Assembly (NCBI GenBank): GCA_000715855.1
Contig: KL571302.1
Span: forward strand, 12,630-18,600
DNA: 5,971 bases
Origin: Actinoplanes liguriensis
GTDB lineage: Bacteria; Actinomycetota; Actinomycetes; Mycobacteriales; Micromonosporaceae
Reading direction: 5' to 3'
In this document: piece after piece, positions 1-5,971 of the stretch
Layout: each line of letters opens with the position of its first letter
Position numbering within the stretch: position 1 is the stretch's first letter
Notes under the pieces: generated by a model
What the model saw: only the letters and a program-made list of their open reading frames with translations
Told to the model about the DNA's origin: nothing
Databases searched by the model: none
Translations under genes and position numbers: made by a program

Positions 1-1
1 G

Positions 2-2584
2 CTGCACCCGGTGCTGCAGGCGCTGCGCCGGCACGACAGCGCCCCGGCCACCGCGGCCGACGACGCCGGCGCCCTGCTCGACCGGGTGTCCCGGGACCTG
101 CGCGCGATCGCCGGCGACCAGCGGCTACTGCTGGTCCTCGACGATCTGCAGTGGGCCGACCGGAGCACCCGCCAGCTGCTGCTCTATCTGCTCGCCGGCC
201 TGGGCGACGTGCGCGTGTCGGTGCTCGCCGCGATCCGTGCCGAGGCGCTGCACGGCACCCACCCGCTGCGCCGGGTGCTGGCCGAGCTGCGGCGCCTGCG
301 GTCCGTACGCGTGGTGGATCTCGCCCCGCTGAACCAGGAGCAGACCCGTGAGCTGGTCGGCGCCATCGTCGACGGCGCGGTCGCCGGGGAGGACGCCGAC
401 CGCGTCTACAAGCGCAGCGGCGGTAACCCGTTCGTGGTCGAGGAGCTGGCGCGGGATCTGCGCGACGGCCGGGTGGAGCTCTCCGACACGCTCCGGGAGA
501 TCTTCCTGGCCCGCATAGACGAGCTCCCGCCGAACGCGCACGCCGTGGTGAACGCGCTGGCCGCCGGCGTCGAGCCGGTCGAGCACGCGGTGCTGTCCCG
601 GGTGGTCCGGCTGCCCGAGGACGAGCTGCTGGAGGCGATCCGGGCCGCCGTGGCGTACCGGTTCGTGGTCGGCGACGGCGAGGGCTATCGGCTGCGGCAC
701 CGCCTGGTCGCCGAGGTGCTGGAGCAGGAGGTGCTGCCCGCCGAGGCGGCCGCCCTGCACCGGCGCTACGCGGAGGCGCTGGACAGCTGCCCCGGCGACG
801 CCGATCACGCGCGCCTGGCCCACCACTGGCAGCGGGCCGGGCTGCCGGCCCGGGCGTTGCCGTCGGTGATCGCGGCGGCCCGCTCCGCCGAGGGGCTGTA
901 CGGCTTCGCCGAGGCCCACCGGCACTGGACCCTGGCCCTGCGGCTGACCGGCGAGGACGCGGACGGGCGCACCGAGCTGCTCGGCCACGCCGCCGAGTCG
1001 GCCCACCACTGCGGGGAGCACCTGCTCGCCCTGGCCCGGCTGGAGGAGCTGGCCGGCCGCAAGGACGCCCCGACCGAGTGCGAGGTGCACCTGCGCCGCG
1101 CCCGCTACCTGGCCGCGGCCGGGCGCTCGGAGACCGCCGAGAGGGAGTACGAGCTGGCCCTGCAGTCCCCCGACTGCACACCCCAGCTGCGCGCCACCGC
1201 CGCCGCCTTCCTCGCCGAGCTGCTCCTGCACCTGGGGCGCTACGCGGACGCCAACCAGCACGCGCGGGACGCCCTGGAGCTGGCCGCGATCAACGGCTCC
1301 ACCGCCGACCTGGTCCGGGCCAGCGCCGCGCTGGGCTTCAGCGCCGCCTTCCGCGAGGATCCGGACGCCGGTCTCGCGGTCATCCGGCAGGCCGTGGAGA
1401 TCGCCGAGCGCTCCGGCCACCCGGACGACCTGGGCGTGGCCTACCTGCACCTGGCCGAGCTGCTCACCGGCCCGCTGAACAGCATCGAGGAGGGGGTGCT
1501 GGTCGCCCGCCGGGGCGCCGAGCGGCTCGCCTCGCGCGGCGTCGGCCGGACATATCAGACGCGGCTCCTCGCCATCGCCGGCAACGGCCTGTTCCGAATC
1601 GGTCAGTGGGCCGAGGCCGACTCCGTTCTGGAGGAGGCGATGCGGCACCGCCCGTCCGGGGCCGACGCGGTGGAGCTGCTGCTCGCCCGCAGCCGGCTCT
1701 GGGTCGGCTTCGGCGAGCTCGACAACGCCCGCCGCGACCTGGACGCGGTCGCCACCCTGCTGGCCGGCGGCGGGGCGCGGCACGTGCTGCCGATGCTCAC
1801 GCTGCGCTCCGGCCTGGCGATGTGGCAGAAGGAGCACGGCGACGCACGCGCCGCGGTGCAGCGCGGCCTGACCGAGACCCGCTCCGACGACCTGGTGCTG
1901 CTCGGCGTGCTGGCCTGGCACGGGCTGCGCGCCGAGGCGGAGGCCCGCGCGGACGGCGCACAGGTCGACCCGGGCGCGCTGCGCCGGCTGAAGACCGTGG
2001 TCACGCGCCTGGAGGCGGGGGCGAACGCCGCCGCGCCGGAGGTCCGCGCGGTCCTGGACGGTTACTTCTACCTGTGCGCGGCCGAGCTGAGCCGGATCGA
2101 GAACCAGCAGGATCCGGAGCCGTGGGCCCGGGCGGCGGCCATCTGGGACCGCCGCGAGCAGCCCTATCCGGCCGCCTACTCACGACTGCGGCACGCCGAG
2201 GTGGCCCTGGGCCGCCGGGCGCGTCGCACGACCGCGGTCGCCGGGCTGCGGCAGGCGTACGTGACGGCGATCGCGATGGGCGCGCGCCCGCTGGCGAACG
2301 AGATCAAGGGTGTCGCCCAGCGGTTCCGGGTCGCGCTCGCCGACGATTCCGACACCGTGCCGATGGCCCCGCCGGAGCCGGACCCCGGCGACGAGCTGGC
2401 GGTTCTCACCGGGCGGGAACGCGAGGTGCTGGCCGCGGTCGCCGAGGGGCTGACCAACCGGGAGATCGGTGAGCAGCTCTTCATCAGCGAGCGCACGGTC
2501 GGCGTGCATCTCGGGCACATCTTCGACAAACTGCAGGTACGTACGCGCGTACAGGCAAGTCGGGTTTTTCTTACCGCGGCCTGA
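2..2584 (+). CDS. LAL-family (large ATP-binding) LuxR-type transcriptional regulator, 5' end off window
   Basis: Cytoplasmic transcription regulator of the LAL class (MalT-like architecture): an N-terminal AAA/NB-ARC-like ATPase, a long helical repeat region and a C-terminal LuxR DNA-binding domain. The frame is open from base 2, so the start and Walker A motif lie upstream; perhaps 90-100 residues are missing by comparison with the family. Visible motifs are Walker B LDDLQWAD (137-160) and the family signature GNPFVVEEL near 420-450. A long Ala/Leu/Arg-rich helical stretch of TPR-like character covers roughly 700-2300. The terminal helix-turn-helix LTGREREVLAAVAEGLTNRE and following residues start at 2405 and include the recognition-helix part SERTVGVHL. 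Stop TGA is at 2582-2584. In this family ATP binding and an unknown inducer are thought to gate DNA binding; no target can be read from the window. The last ~13 codons use many A/T-ending codons unlike the rest of the gene. Class assignment is secure; the regulated pathway is unknown. Confidence 0.92.
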   Translation: MHPVLQALRRHDSAPATAADDAGALLDRVSRDLRAIAGDQRLLLVLDDLQWADRSTRQLLLYLLAGLGDVRVSVLAAIRAEALHGTHPLRRVLAELRRLRSVRVVDLAPLNQEQTRELVGAIVDGAVAGEDADRVYKRSGGNPFVVEELARDLRDGRVELSDTLREIFLARIDELPPNAHAVVNALAAGVEPVEHAVLSRVVRLPEDELLEAIRAAVAYRFVVGDGEGYRLRHRLVAEVLEQEVLPAEAAALHRRYAEALDSCPGDADHARLAHHWQRAGLPARALPSVIAAARSAEGLYGFAEAHRHWTLALRLTGEDADGRTELLGHAAESAHHCGEHLLALARLEELAGRKDAPTECEVHLRRARYLAAAGRSETAEREYELALQSPDCTPQLRATAAAFLAELLLHLGRYADANQHARDALELAAINGSTADLVRASAALGFSAAFREDPDAGLAVIRQAVEIAERSGHPDDLGVAYLHLAELLTGPLNSIEEGVLVARRGAERLASRGVGRTYQTRLLAIAGNGLFRIGQWAEADSVLEEAMRHRPSGADAVELLLARSRLWVGFGELDNARRDLDAVATLLAGGGARHVLPMLTLRSGLAMWQKEHGDARAAVQRGLTETRSDDLVLLGVLAWHGLRAEAEARADGAQVDPGALRRLKTVVTRLEAGANAAAPEVRAVLDGYFYLCAAELSRIENQQDPEPWARAAAIWDRREQPYPAAYSRLRHAEVALGRRARRTTAVAGLRQAYVTAIAMGARPLANEIKGVAQRFRVALADDSDTVPMAPPEPDPGDELAVLTGREREVLAAVAEGLTNREIGEQLFISERTVGVHLGHIFDKLQVRTRVQASRVFLTAA

Positions 2585-2590
2585 CCAGGC

Positions 2591-2641
2591 GATCGTTATC
2601 TCACCGTGACATACGTACACGGAATACGTCGTTCTACCGAT
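2591..2641 (+). promoter_or_regulatory. A+T-rich intergenic patch, candidate promoter/operator for the DUF5995 gene
   Basis: About half of these bases are A or T, against roughly a quarter in the flanking genes. The patch contains a dyad CCGTG-N9-CACGG (2604-2608 and 2618-2622), the palindrome TACGTA (2612-2617) and ATACGT repeated directly 13 bp apart (2611-2616, 2624-2629). GTGACA at 2606-2611 resembles a -35 box, but no good -10 box lies 16-19 bp downstream, so no sigma factor can be assigned. Its position just after the LAL gene and ~120-170 bp before the DUF5995 start fits a promoter or operator. This is inference from composition and symmetry only. Confidence 0.3.
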
Positions 2642-2681
2642 CCCCTCGCGCGCAGGCGGTGAAAGGCTGTGCGCACGGGGG

Positions 2682-2719
2682 AGCACCGCCCGGTGGACGA
2701 GTTGCCGCCGGGCGGTGCT
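2682..2719 (+). terminator. Strong 15-bp stem-loop between the LAL regulator and DUF5995 genes
   Basis: Left arm 2682-2696 pairs with right arm 2705-2719 without a gap: 14 Watson-Crick pairs plus one T·G wobble (2694/2707), around the 8-nt loop 2697-2704. The outer 12 bp (AGCACCGCCCGG / CCGGGCGGTGCT) are a perfect inverted repeat. It sits ~100 nt after the LAL stop and ends ~30 nt before the DUF5995 ribosome site. No U-tract follows (GGGGGCCCTCC instead), which is common for actinobacterial terminators. It could equally be a structured 5' leader of the DUF5995 transcript if that starts in the A+T-rich patch upstream. Confidence 0.5.
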
Positions 2720-2748
2720 GGGGGCCCTCCGCACACCAGCAAGTCCGT

Positions 2749-2753
2749 GGAGG
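2749..2753 (+). promoter_or_regulatory. Shine-Dalgarno site GGAGG of the DUF5995 gene
   Basis: GGAGG lies 6 nt before the ATG at 2760. It decides the start: the frame is also open to a GTG at 2715, but that codon is inside the right arm of the hairpin and has no comparable ribosome site. The extra 15 residues also look unlike a protein start. Confidence 0.8.
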
Positions 2754-2759
2754 ATTCCG

Positions 2760-3530
2760 ATGACCCAGCCGATCTGGGGACCAGTGCAGTCCGAGATGTC
2801 CGCGATCCTGCGGGAGCACCCGGACGACGTGCCCGCCGTCGTCGCCCAGCTCGGCAAACTGCAGGCCGTCCTCTGCCAGGTGCCACCGTTGCTGAACGGC
2901 AACCCGCTGGCCGACTTCAACAAGCTCTACCTGACCATCACCGAGAACGTGCTGGACCGGCTCTACGCGGGCAAGTTCAAGGATCCGGCGTTCCTGTCCC
3001 GGTTGGACGTGGAGTTCGCGGCGCGTTACTTCGACGCCCTGCGCTACTGGACCGAGGGCAGCCCCGCCTGCCCCGGGGTGTGGGCCGGGCTGTTCCACCG
3101 GATTCCCGGGCCGGACGCGCGCCCGCTGCCGTCCGCCGTGGCCGGCGTCAACGCGCACATCAACTTCGACCTGCCGTTCGCGCTGGTCACCACGTTCGAT
3201 CACCTGGGCACCGACCCGATCGACGGCAGCGACCAGCACCACGACTACCTGCAGGTCAACGACATCTTCGCGGAGGAGATCCCGGGCCTGCGCCGGGGCT
3301 ACCTGGACCGCTGGCAGCTGCTCATCGACACGATGAACGGCGACCTGGACGACTGGTGGCAGGGCGAGATGGTGGAGTACACCCGCAATGTCGCCTGGCG
3401 CAACGCCCAGCGGATCTGGGCGATCCGGCACGACCTGATCGCGCTCGACACGGAGCGCCGCCGGCTCGACCGGACCGCCACCGGCCTGGGGAAACTGCTG
3501 CTCTCGCCGTTCGCCGACTTCCTGCAGTGA
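2760..3530 (+). CDS. DUF5995 family protein (function unknown)
   Basis: A 256-residue soluble protein with no signal peptide or membrane segment, rich in Trp, Tyr, Phe and His. I recognise the DUF5995 pattern. An N-terminal helical part ends in NKLYLTITENV (54-64), followed by FKDPAFLSRLDVEFAARYFD (73-92). The hallmark NAHINFDLPFAL comes at 131-142, then a HHDYLQVNDIF segment (160-170) and a C-terminal helical part with VAWRNAQRIW (211-220). The conserved His/Asn/Asp residues around 132-137 and 160-168 could be a metal or ligand site, but this is inference; no activity is established to my knowledge. Length fits the family. It is probably monocistronic: the LAL gene upstream is 175 bp away behind a strong hairpin, and the next gene is convergent with 3 bp between stops. 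The ATG start is set by the GGAGG 6 nt upstream. Whether the LAL regulator controls it is unknown. Confidence 0.85.
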   Translation: MTQPIWGPVQSEMSAILREHPDDVPAVVAQLGKLQAVLCQVPPLLNGNPLADFNKLYLTITENVLDRLYAGKFKDPAFLSRLDVEFAARYFDALRYWTEGSPACPGVWAGLFHRIPGPDARPLPSAVAGVNAHINFDLPFALVTTFDHLGTDPIDGSDQHHDYLQVNDIFAEEIPGLRRGYLDRWQLLIDTMNGDLDDWWQGEMVEYTRNVAWRNAQRIWAIRHDLIALDTERRRLDRTATGLGKLLLSPFADFLQ

Positions 3531-3569
3531 CCGCTACTTCTTGATCACGATCAGCCGGGCAGCGGTCGC
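3527..3569. terminator. Candidate shared hairpin spanning the convergent stop codons
   Basis: GACCGCT at 3529-3535 is complementary to AGCGGTC at 3561-3567, extendable by a G·T wobble and a G-C pair to 3527/3569. The 25-nt loop holds a second small inverted repeat, TGATC-AC-GATCA (3542-3553). It covers the stop codons of both convergent genes and the last ~11 codons of the lipoprotein gene. No U-tract is seen on either strand. A dual-purpose terminator is plausible because there is no other space for one, but the long loop makes it only moderately convincing. Confidence 0.3.
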
Positions 3570-4037
3570 GTCGCCGCTCTTCACCCCGCCGAGGCCGACC
3601 TCGGCGCCGGTCTTGAGCGCGGCGCGGTCCGTGGCCTTGCGCTGCTGCACGATCCGCAGCGGGTCGCCGTAACTCCAGGTGAGCTCGAAGCCGTCGGTGG
3701 ACTTCACGGTCAGGCCCTTGCCGTCCACCGCGGTGATCGTCCCGCGCTGCACCACGACGGTCTTCGTCTCGTCCTTGACCTGCACGGTCACCTCGCCGTG
3801 CAGCGCGTTCTTCCGCAGCAGCTGACGGACCACACGCGGCCGGACGCCGCCCTTGTCCTTCACCGCGGGTGACGGATCGGTGTCCAGGTCGGTGGTGAAG
3901 CCGACCGCTTGGAGCGCGACGGCCTCGGAGGCGACGTCGCCCAGCGAGGACGGGGATTCCGTCGCGGCTGCGCCGCATCCGGCCAGGGCGAGGGTCAAGG
4001 TCGCGGCCACCATCAGAGCTTTCCCGCTTCGATTCAT
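3534..4037 (-). CDS. Secreted lipoprotein, possibly DUF5666-like beta domain
   Basis: A 167-residue protein predicted to be exported and lipid-anchored to the outer face of the membrane. It has a positively charged start (R3, K6), a hydrophobic core (7-19) and the lipobox LAGC at 18-21, with Cys21 the lipidated residue. An Ala/Ser/Thr-rich tether follows, then residues 80-167, rich in alternating hydrophobic/polar strands (HGEVTVQVKDETKTVVVQRG, then TITAVDGKGLTVKS). These resemble the small beta-barrel repeats of DUF5666-type proteins; the family call is tentative. The ATG at 4037 is chosen because a start at Met9 would lose the basic n-region. The ribosome site is poor: the nearest G-rich run, GGGCGGG, ends 15 nt upstream. 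The gene lies 66 bp downstream of the histidine kinase on the same strand, so it is likely the third gene of that operon and an accessory or output of the two-component pair. Its stop TAG (3534-3536) is 3 bp from the convergent DUF5995 stop. Confidence 0.85.
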   Translation of the reverse strand: MNRSGKALMVAATLTLALAGCGAAATESPSSLGDVASEAVALQAVGFTTDLDTDPSPAVKDKGGVRPRVVRQLLRKNALHGEVTVQVKDETKTVVVQRGTITAVDGKGLTVKSTDGFELTWSYGDPLRIVQQRKATDRAALKTGAEVGLGGVKSGDATAARLIVIKK

Positions 4038-4060
4038 GGGTACGAGAGTGAGCCCGCCCG

Positions 4061-4082
4061 AATCGGCGAAGGTCAGCCGATT
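4061..4082 (-). repeat. Inverted repeat in the kinase-lipoprotein gap
   Basis: AATCGGC (4061-4067) and GCCGATT (4076-4082) form a perfect 7-bp stem with an 8-nt loop in the 66-bp gap between the kinase stop and the lipoprotein start. In the direction of transcription it lies 21 nt after the kinase stop and 23 nt before the lipoprotein ATG. It could be a weak terminator or attenuator setting a lower level of the downstream gene, an mRNA-processing site, or an operator. Nothing in the sequence separates these. Confidence 0.4.
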
Positions 4083-4103
4083 GTTCGAGTTCGGTAAGGA
4101 AGC

Positions 4104-5429
4104 TCAGCCGTTCCCCGGAGTCCGATACGGAAGCTCCACCGTGAACATCGCCCCGCCCTCCGGGGCGTGACCGGCCTCGATCCGGCCGCCCAGCCGTCCG
4201 ACCAGGCGCGCCGCCAGCGCCAGCCCGAGCCCGCTGCCCACCTTGCGGATGCCCCGGTAGCGACGGTTCAGCGCGCCCCGCTCGAACGCGACGGCCAGGT
4301 CCTCGTCGGTGAAGCCGGGCCCGCCGTCGCGCACCTCGACGACGCCACCGGACTCCCCCGCCCGGACCGCCAGCACCAGCGGCACGCCGGACGGGACCAC
4401 CCGCAGCGCGTTCTCGCACAACCCGTCGAGCACCTGCCGGATCCGTCCGGGGTCCGTCTCCACCGTGACCGGTGCGTCCGGCAGCTCGACCGCGAGGCTC
4501 GGGCCGTCCGCCGCGCACCGCGCCGACCAGGCCTGACCCGCCTCCCGGACCAGTTCCACCAGGTTCACGGCGACCACGTCCAGGGGCAGGTCGGCGGCCT
4601 CCAGACGGGAGAGCACGAGCAGGTCGGAGATGAGCCGGTCGAGCCGGTCCGCCTCGGCGACCATGGTGGCGCCGGCCTGCTCGGCGCCGTCCGCACCGAC
4701 CACGCCGTCGGCGAGCGCTTCGGCGTAGCCACGGATGGTGGCCAGCGGCGTACGCAGCTCATGAGAGACCGACAACAGGAAGTCGCGCTCGCGGCCCTCG
4801 CTCGTCTGCAAGGCCGCGGCCAGCTGATTCACCGCCTCGGCCAGGCGAACCGCCTCGGCCGGCCCGTGGCGCGCGATCCGCACCGATCGATCACCGGCGG
4901 CGAGCCGCCCCGCGACGAACCGGGCCAGCAGCGCGCCCGCCAGGATCCCGCCGACCAGACCGGCCAGCAACGCCCACCAGACGCTCCCCAGAACCTGCAG
5001 CGTCAGGCCGGGCGAGGCCGGCCGGGTGAGCACCACACCGGCGTCGACCCCGGGCAGCGGACGACCGGCGATGAACGAGGCACGACCCGCGACCCGCCCC
5101 CGCATGTCGACCAGCGCACCGCTCCTGACCTGCGCGATCGCCAGCGCGGGCAGACCCTGGTGGTCGGGGATGCCGCGCCGGAGCAGATAGATCTCGATCT
5201 GGTCCTTGCGCAGCCGCTGGGCGATCTTCTCCCGCGCGGCCGGACGCTCGTCGGTGAGCAGCTCGACAGCGAGCGCGGACTTCTCCACCAGCTCCGCGCG
5301 GACCTGCGAGTTCACCGAGCGGACCGCGACCGGGACGGCGACCAGCGCCGTGACGATCACCGAGACGATCGAGGTGGCGACGGTGACCAGGACCGCGCGG
5401 CCGGTCAGCGTGCGGAAGAAGTCACGCAT
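4104..5429 (-). CDS. Membrane sensor histidine kinase (HisKA + HATPase), OmpR-partner type
   Basis: A 441-residue inner-membrane sensor kinase that would autophosphorylate on His and pass the phosphate to the adjacent response regulator. Domains in order: TM1 at ~12-36; an extracytoplasmic sensor region ~37-144 of about 105 residues; TM2 ~145-172; a shortened HAMP linker ~171-208; a HisKA dimerisation domain with H-box SHELRTP (phospho-acceptor His223). The HATPase_c domain follows, with N-box (Asn340), G1 DGGPGF (368-373), F-box FERG (382-385) and G2 GSGLGLAL (398-405). All catalytic boxes are intact. The HAMP is odd: TM2 runs straight into [10 protein letters not shown], the second half of a HAMP, with most of the first helix apparently absent. 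ATG at 5427-5429 overlaps the regulator's TGA (5422-5424) by 8 bp, indicating translational coupling; no strong ribosome site of its own is seen. The signal is unknown; the sensor region has no motif I recognise. Confidence 0.95.
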   Translation of the reverse strand: MRDFFRTLTGRAVLVTVATSIVSVIVTALVAVPVAVRSVNSQVRAELVEKSALAVELLTDERPAAREKIAQRLRKDQIEIYLLRRGIPDHQGLPALAIAQVRSGALVDMRGRVAGRASFIAGRPLPGVDAGVVLTRPASPGLTLQVLGSVWWALLAGLVGGILAGALLARFVAGRLAAGDRSVRIARHGPAEAVRLAEAVNQLAAALQTSEGRERDFLLSVSHELRTPLATIRGYAEALADGVVGADGAEQAGATMVAEADRLDRLISDLLVLSRLEAADLPLDVVAVNLVELVREAGQAWSARCAADGPSLAVELPDAPVTVETDPGRIRQVLDGLCENALRVVPSGVPLVLAVRAGESGGVVEVRDGGPGFTDEDLAVAFERGALNRRYRGIRKVGSGLGLALAARLVGRLGGRIEAGHAPEGGAMFTVELPYRTPGNG

Positions 5430-5971
5430 CGGCCGTGTACCCGACCCCGCGGACCGTGCGGATCAGGCTCGCCGCGTCGCCGAGTTTCGCGCGGACCTGG
5501 GCGACATGCACATCGACGGTACGGGTCCCGGCGTGCGACGCGTAGCCCCAGACCGCGGCGAGCAGCTCCTCCCGCGTGAACCCCGGCCGGGACGCCCGAG
5601 CAGGTGCGCCAGCAGGTCGAACTCGGTGGCGGTGAGAGTCAGCGGCTGGTGGTGGACCGCGGCGGTGCGGCGGCTCTGGTCGAGGGTGAGGGGGCCCAAT
5701 GTCCGTACGCGATCGATCTCCGGAGGGCCCGCGGCCCGGCGGAGAAGGGCCTTCACCCGGGTGACCAGTTCGCGCGGGCTGAAGGGTTTGGTCACATAGT
5801 CGTCGCCGCCGAGCTCGAGACCCAGGATCCGGTCCACCTCATCGTCACGGGCGGTCAGGAAGATCACCGGGGTCCAGTCCCCGTCGGCGCGCATCCGGCG
5901 GCAGATCTCCGTGCCGTCCAGCCCCGGCAGGGCGATGTCCAGGATGCACGCCACCGGGCGCAACCGGCGGG
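5422..5971 (-). CDS. OmpR/PhoB-family response regulator, 5' end off window, interrupted by a frameshift
   Basis: DNA-binding partner of the adjacent histidine kinase. The frame is open to the window edge (5971); about 45 N-terminal residues, including the acidic pair, are missing. Receiver landmarks are present: phospho-acceptor Asp in [11 protein letters not shown] (codon 5937-5939), the conserved Thr in IFLTARDD (5853-5855) and the Lys in YVTKPFSP (5787-5789). A linker follows, then the winged-helix domain opening [20 protein letters not shown]. At the G run 5581-5584 this frame leaves the family pattern and ends instead at 5463. Reading on from TTC at 5578-5580 restores a canonical ending of 52 residues: [13 protein letters not shown], then [13 protein letters not shown] and [13 protein letters not shown], stopping at TGA 5422-5424. 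One base appears to be missing after the CGG codon. Repaired, the protein would be ~225 residues, normal for the family. As written, the product lacks a recognition helix and wing and should not bind DNA. A sequencing error and a real mutation cannot be told apart here. Confidence 0.9.
5578..5590 (-). other. Apparent -1 nt frameshift site in the response regulator
   Basis: Read on the minus strand, codons run CCC GGC CGG, then only two G's remain before TTC ACG CGG GAG. Family members usually have one residue (Val, Ala or Gly) between PGR and F-T/S-R-E, so a full codon such as GTG or GGG is expected where GG stands. Loss of one G from a five-G run, or of the T of GTG, both explain it. The downstream frame keeps normal codon use and meets the kinase start with the usual short overlap. 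Confidence 0.85.

Noticed and set aside
125..1921. 598-residue open frame on the minus strand opposite the LAL regulator
   Set aside because: It is rich in Gly, Gln, Val and Arg, has no recognisable motif, and lies opposite a well-supported gene. Long antisense frames are expected at this GC content.
1078..2472. 464-residue plus-strand frame inside the LAL regulator
   Set aside because: It is Arg/Gly/Ala/Pro-rich with low complexity and no domain; a shifted-frame shadow of the LAL gene.
2669..2676. GTGCGCAC palindrome
   Set aside because: Eight-base G/C-rich palindromes are common by chance at this base composition, and nothing else supports a site.
2715..2759. Upstream GTG start extending the DUF5995 protein by 15 residues
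   Set aside because: The codon lies in a hairpin arm with no ribosome site, whereas ATG 2760 has GGAGG at ideal spacing.
4083..4093. GTTCG direct repeat 6 bp apart, considered as a response-regulator binding half-site pair
   Set aside because: Spacing and length are far from a typical 11-bp OmpR/PhoB-type direct repeat, and it lies at the kinase 3' end instead of upstream of the operon.
4167..5579. 470-residue plus-strand frame opposite the kinase
   Set aside because: Its composition (Arg, Gln, Asp, Pro) is typical of antisense shadows, and the minus strand carries all kinase boxes.
5578..5590. Programmed ribosomal frameshift in the response regulator
   Set aside because: There is no recognisable slippery heptamer in frame, and OmpR-type regulators are not known to use recoding. 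A deletion or sequence error is simpler.
5206..5799. Plus-strand frame crossing the kinase and regulator genes
   Set aside because: It has no motif or ribosome site and spans the junction of two well-supported minus-strand genes.

Overview
The window is very GC-rich, with strong G/C bias at third codon positions. It holds LAL-type LuxR regulator, DUF5995 and OmpR/HisKA genes, which points to a high-GC actinomycete. A member of the Micromonosporaceae such as Actinoplanes is a plausible guess from style and gene content, but this is inference and not proven here. There are no RNA genes, mobile elements or CRISPR arrays that I can support.

Layout. The left 2.6 kb (plus strand) is the 3' part of a large LAL-family regulator. 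Its N-terminus with the Walker A motif lies off the window, but Walker B and a C-terminal LuxR helix-turn-helix are present. A 175-bp spacer follows, with an A+T-rich patch (possible promoter) and a 15-bp perfectly complementary hairpin. Next comes a 256-residue DUF5995 protein of unknown function with a clear Shine-Dalgarno site. It meets a minus-strand gene tail to tail, with only 3 bp between the two stop codons.

The right half (minus strand, read from right to left) is a two-component cassette. It starts with an OmpR/PhoB-type response regulator, whose first ~45 codons are off the window. A membrane-bound HisKA/HATPase histidine kinase overlaps it by 8 bp, and a small secreted lipoprotein lies 66 bp further downstream. 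The likely logic is that the kinase senses an envelope signal, phosphorylates the regulator, and the lipoprotein is a co-regulated output or accessory sensor partner.

Main anomalies. (1) The response regulator reading frame is broken by an apparent one-base loss at a four-G run (5581-5584), between the receiver/early winged-helix part and the remaining 52 codons of the DNA-binding domain. The rest of the domain is intact in the neighbouring frame and still overlaps the kinase start. (2) The kinase HAMP linker looks about 11-14 residues short, apparently missing most of its first helix. Together these suggest either a sequence error plus a family quirk, or a signalling pair in early decay. I see no convincing new multi-gene system here; the unexplained items are the DUF5995 protein, the non-coding structures and the damaged two-component pair.
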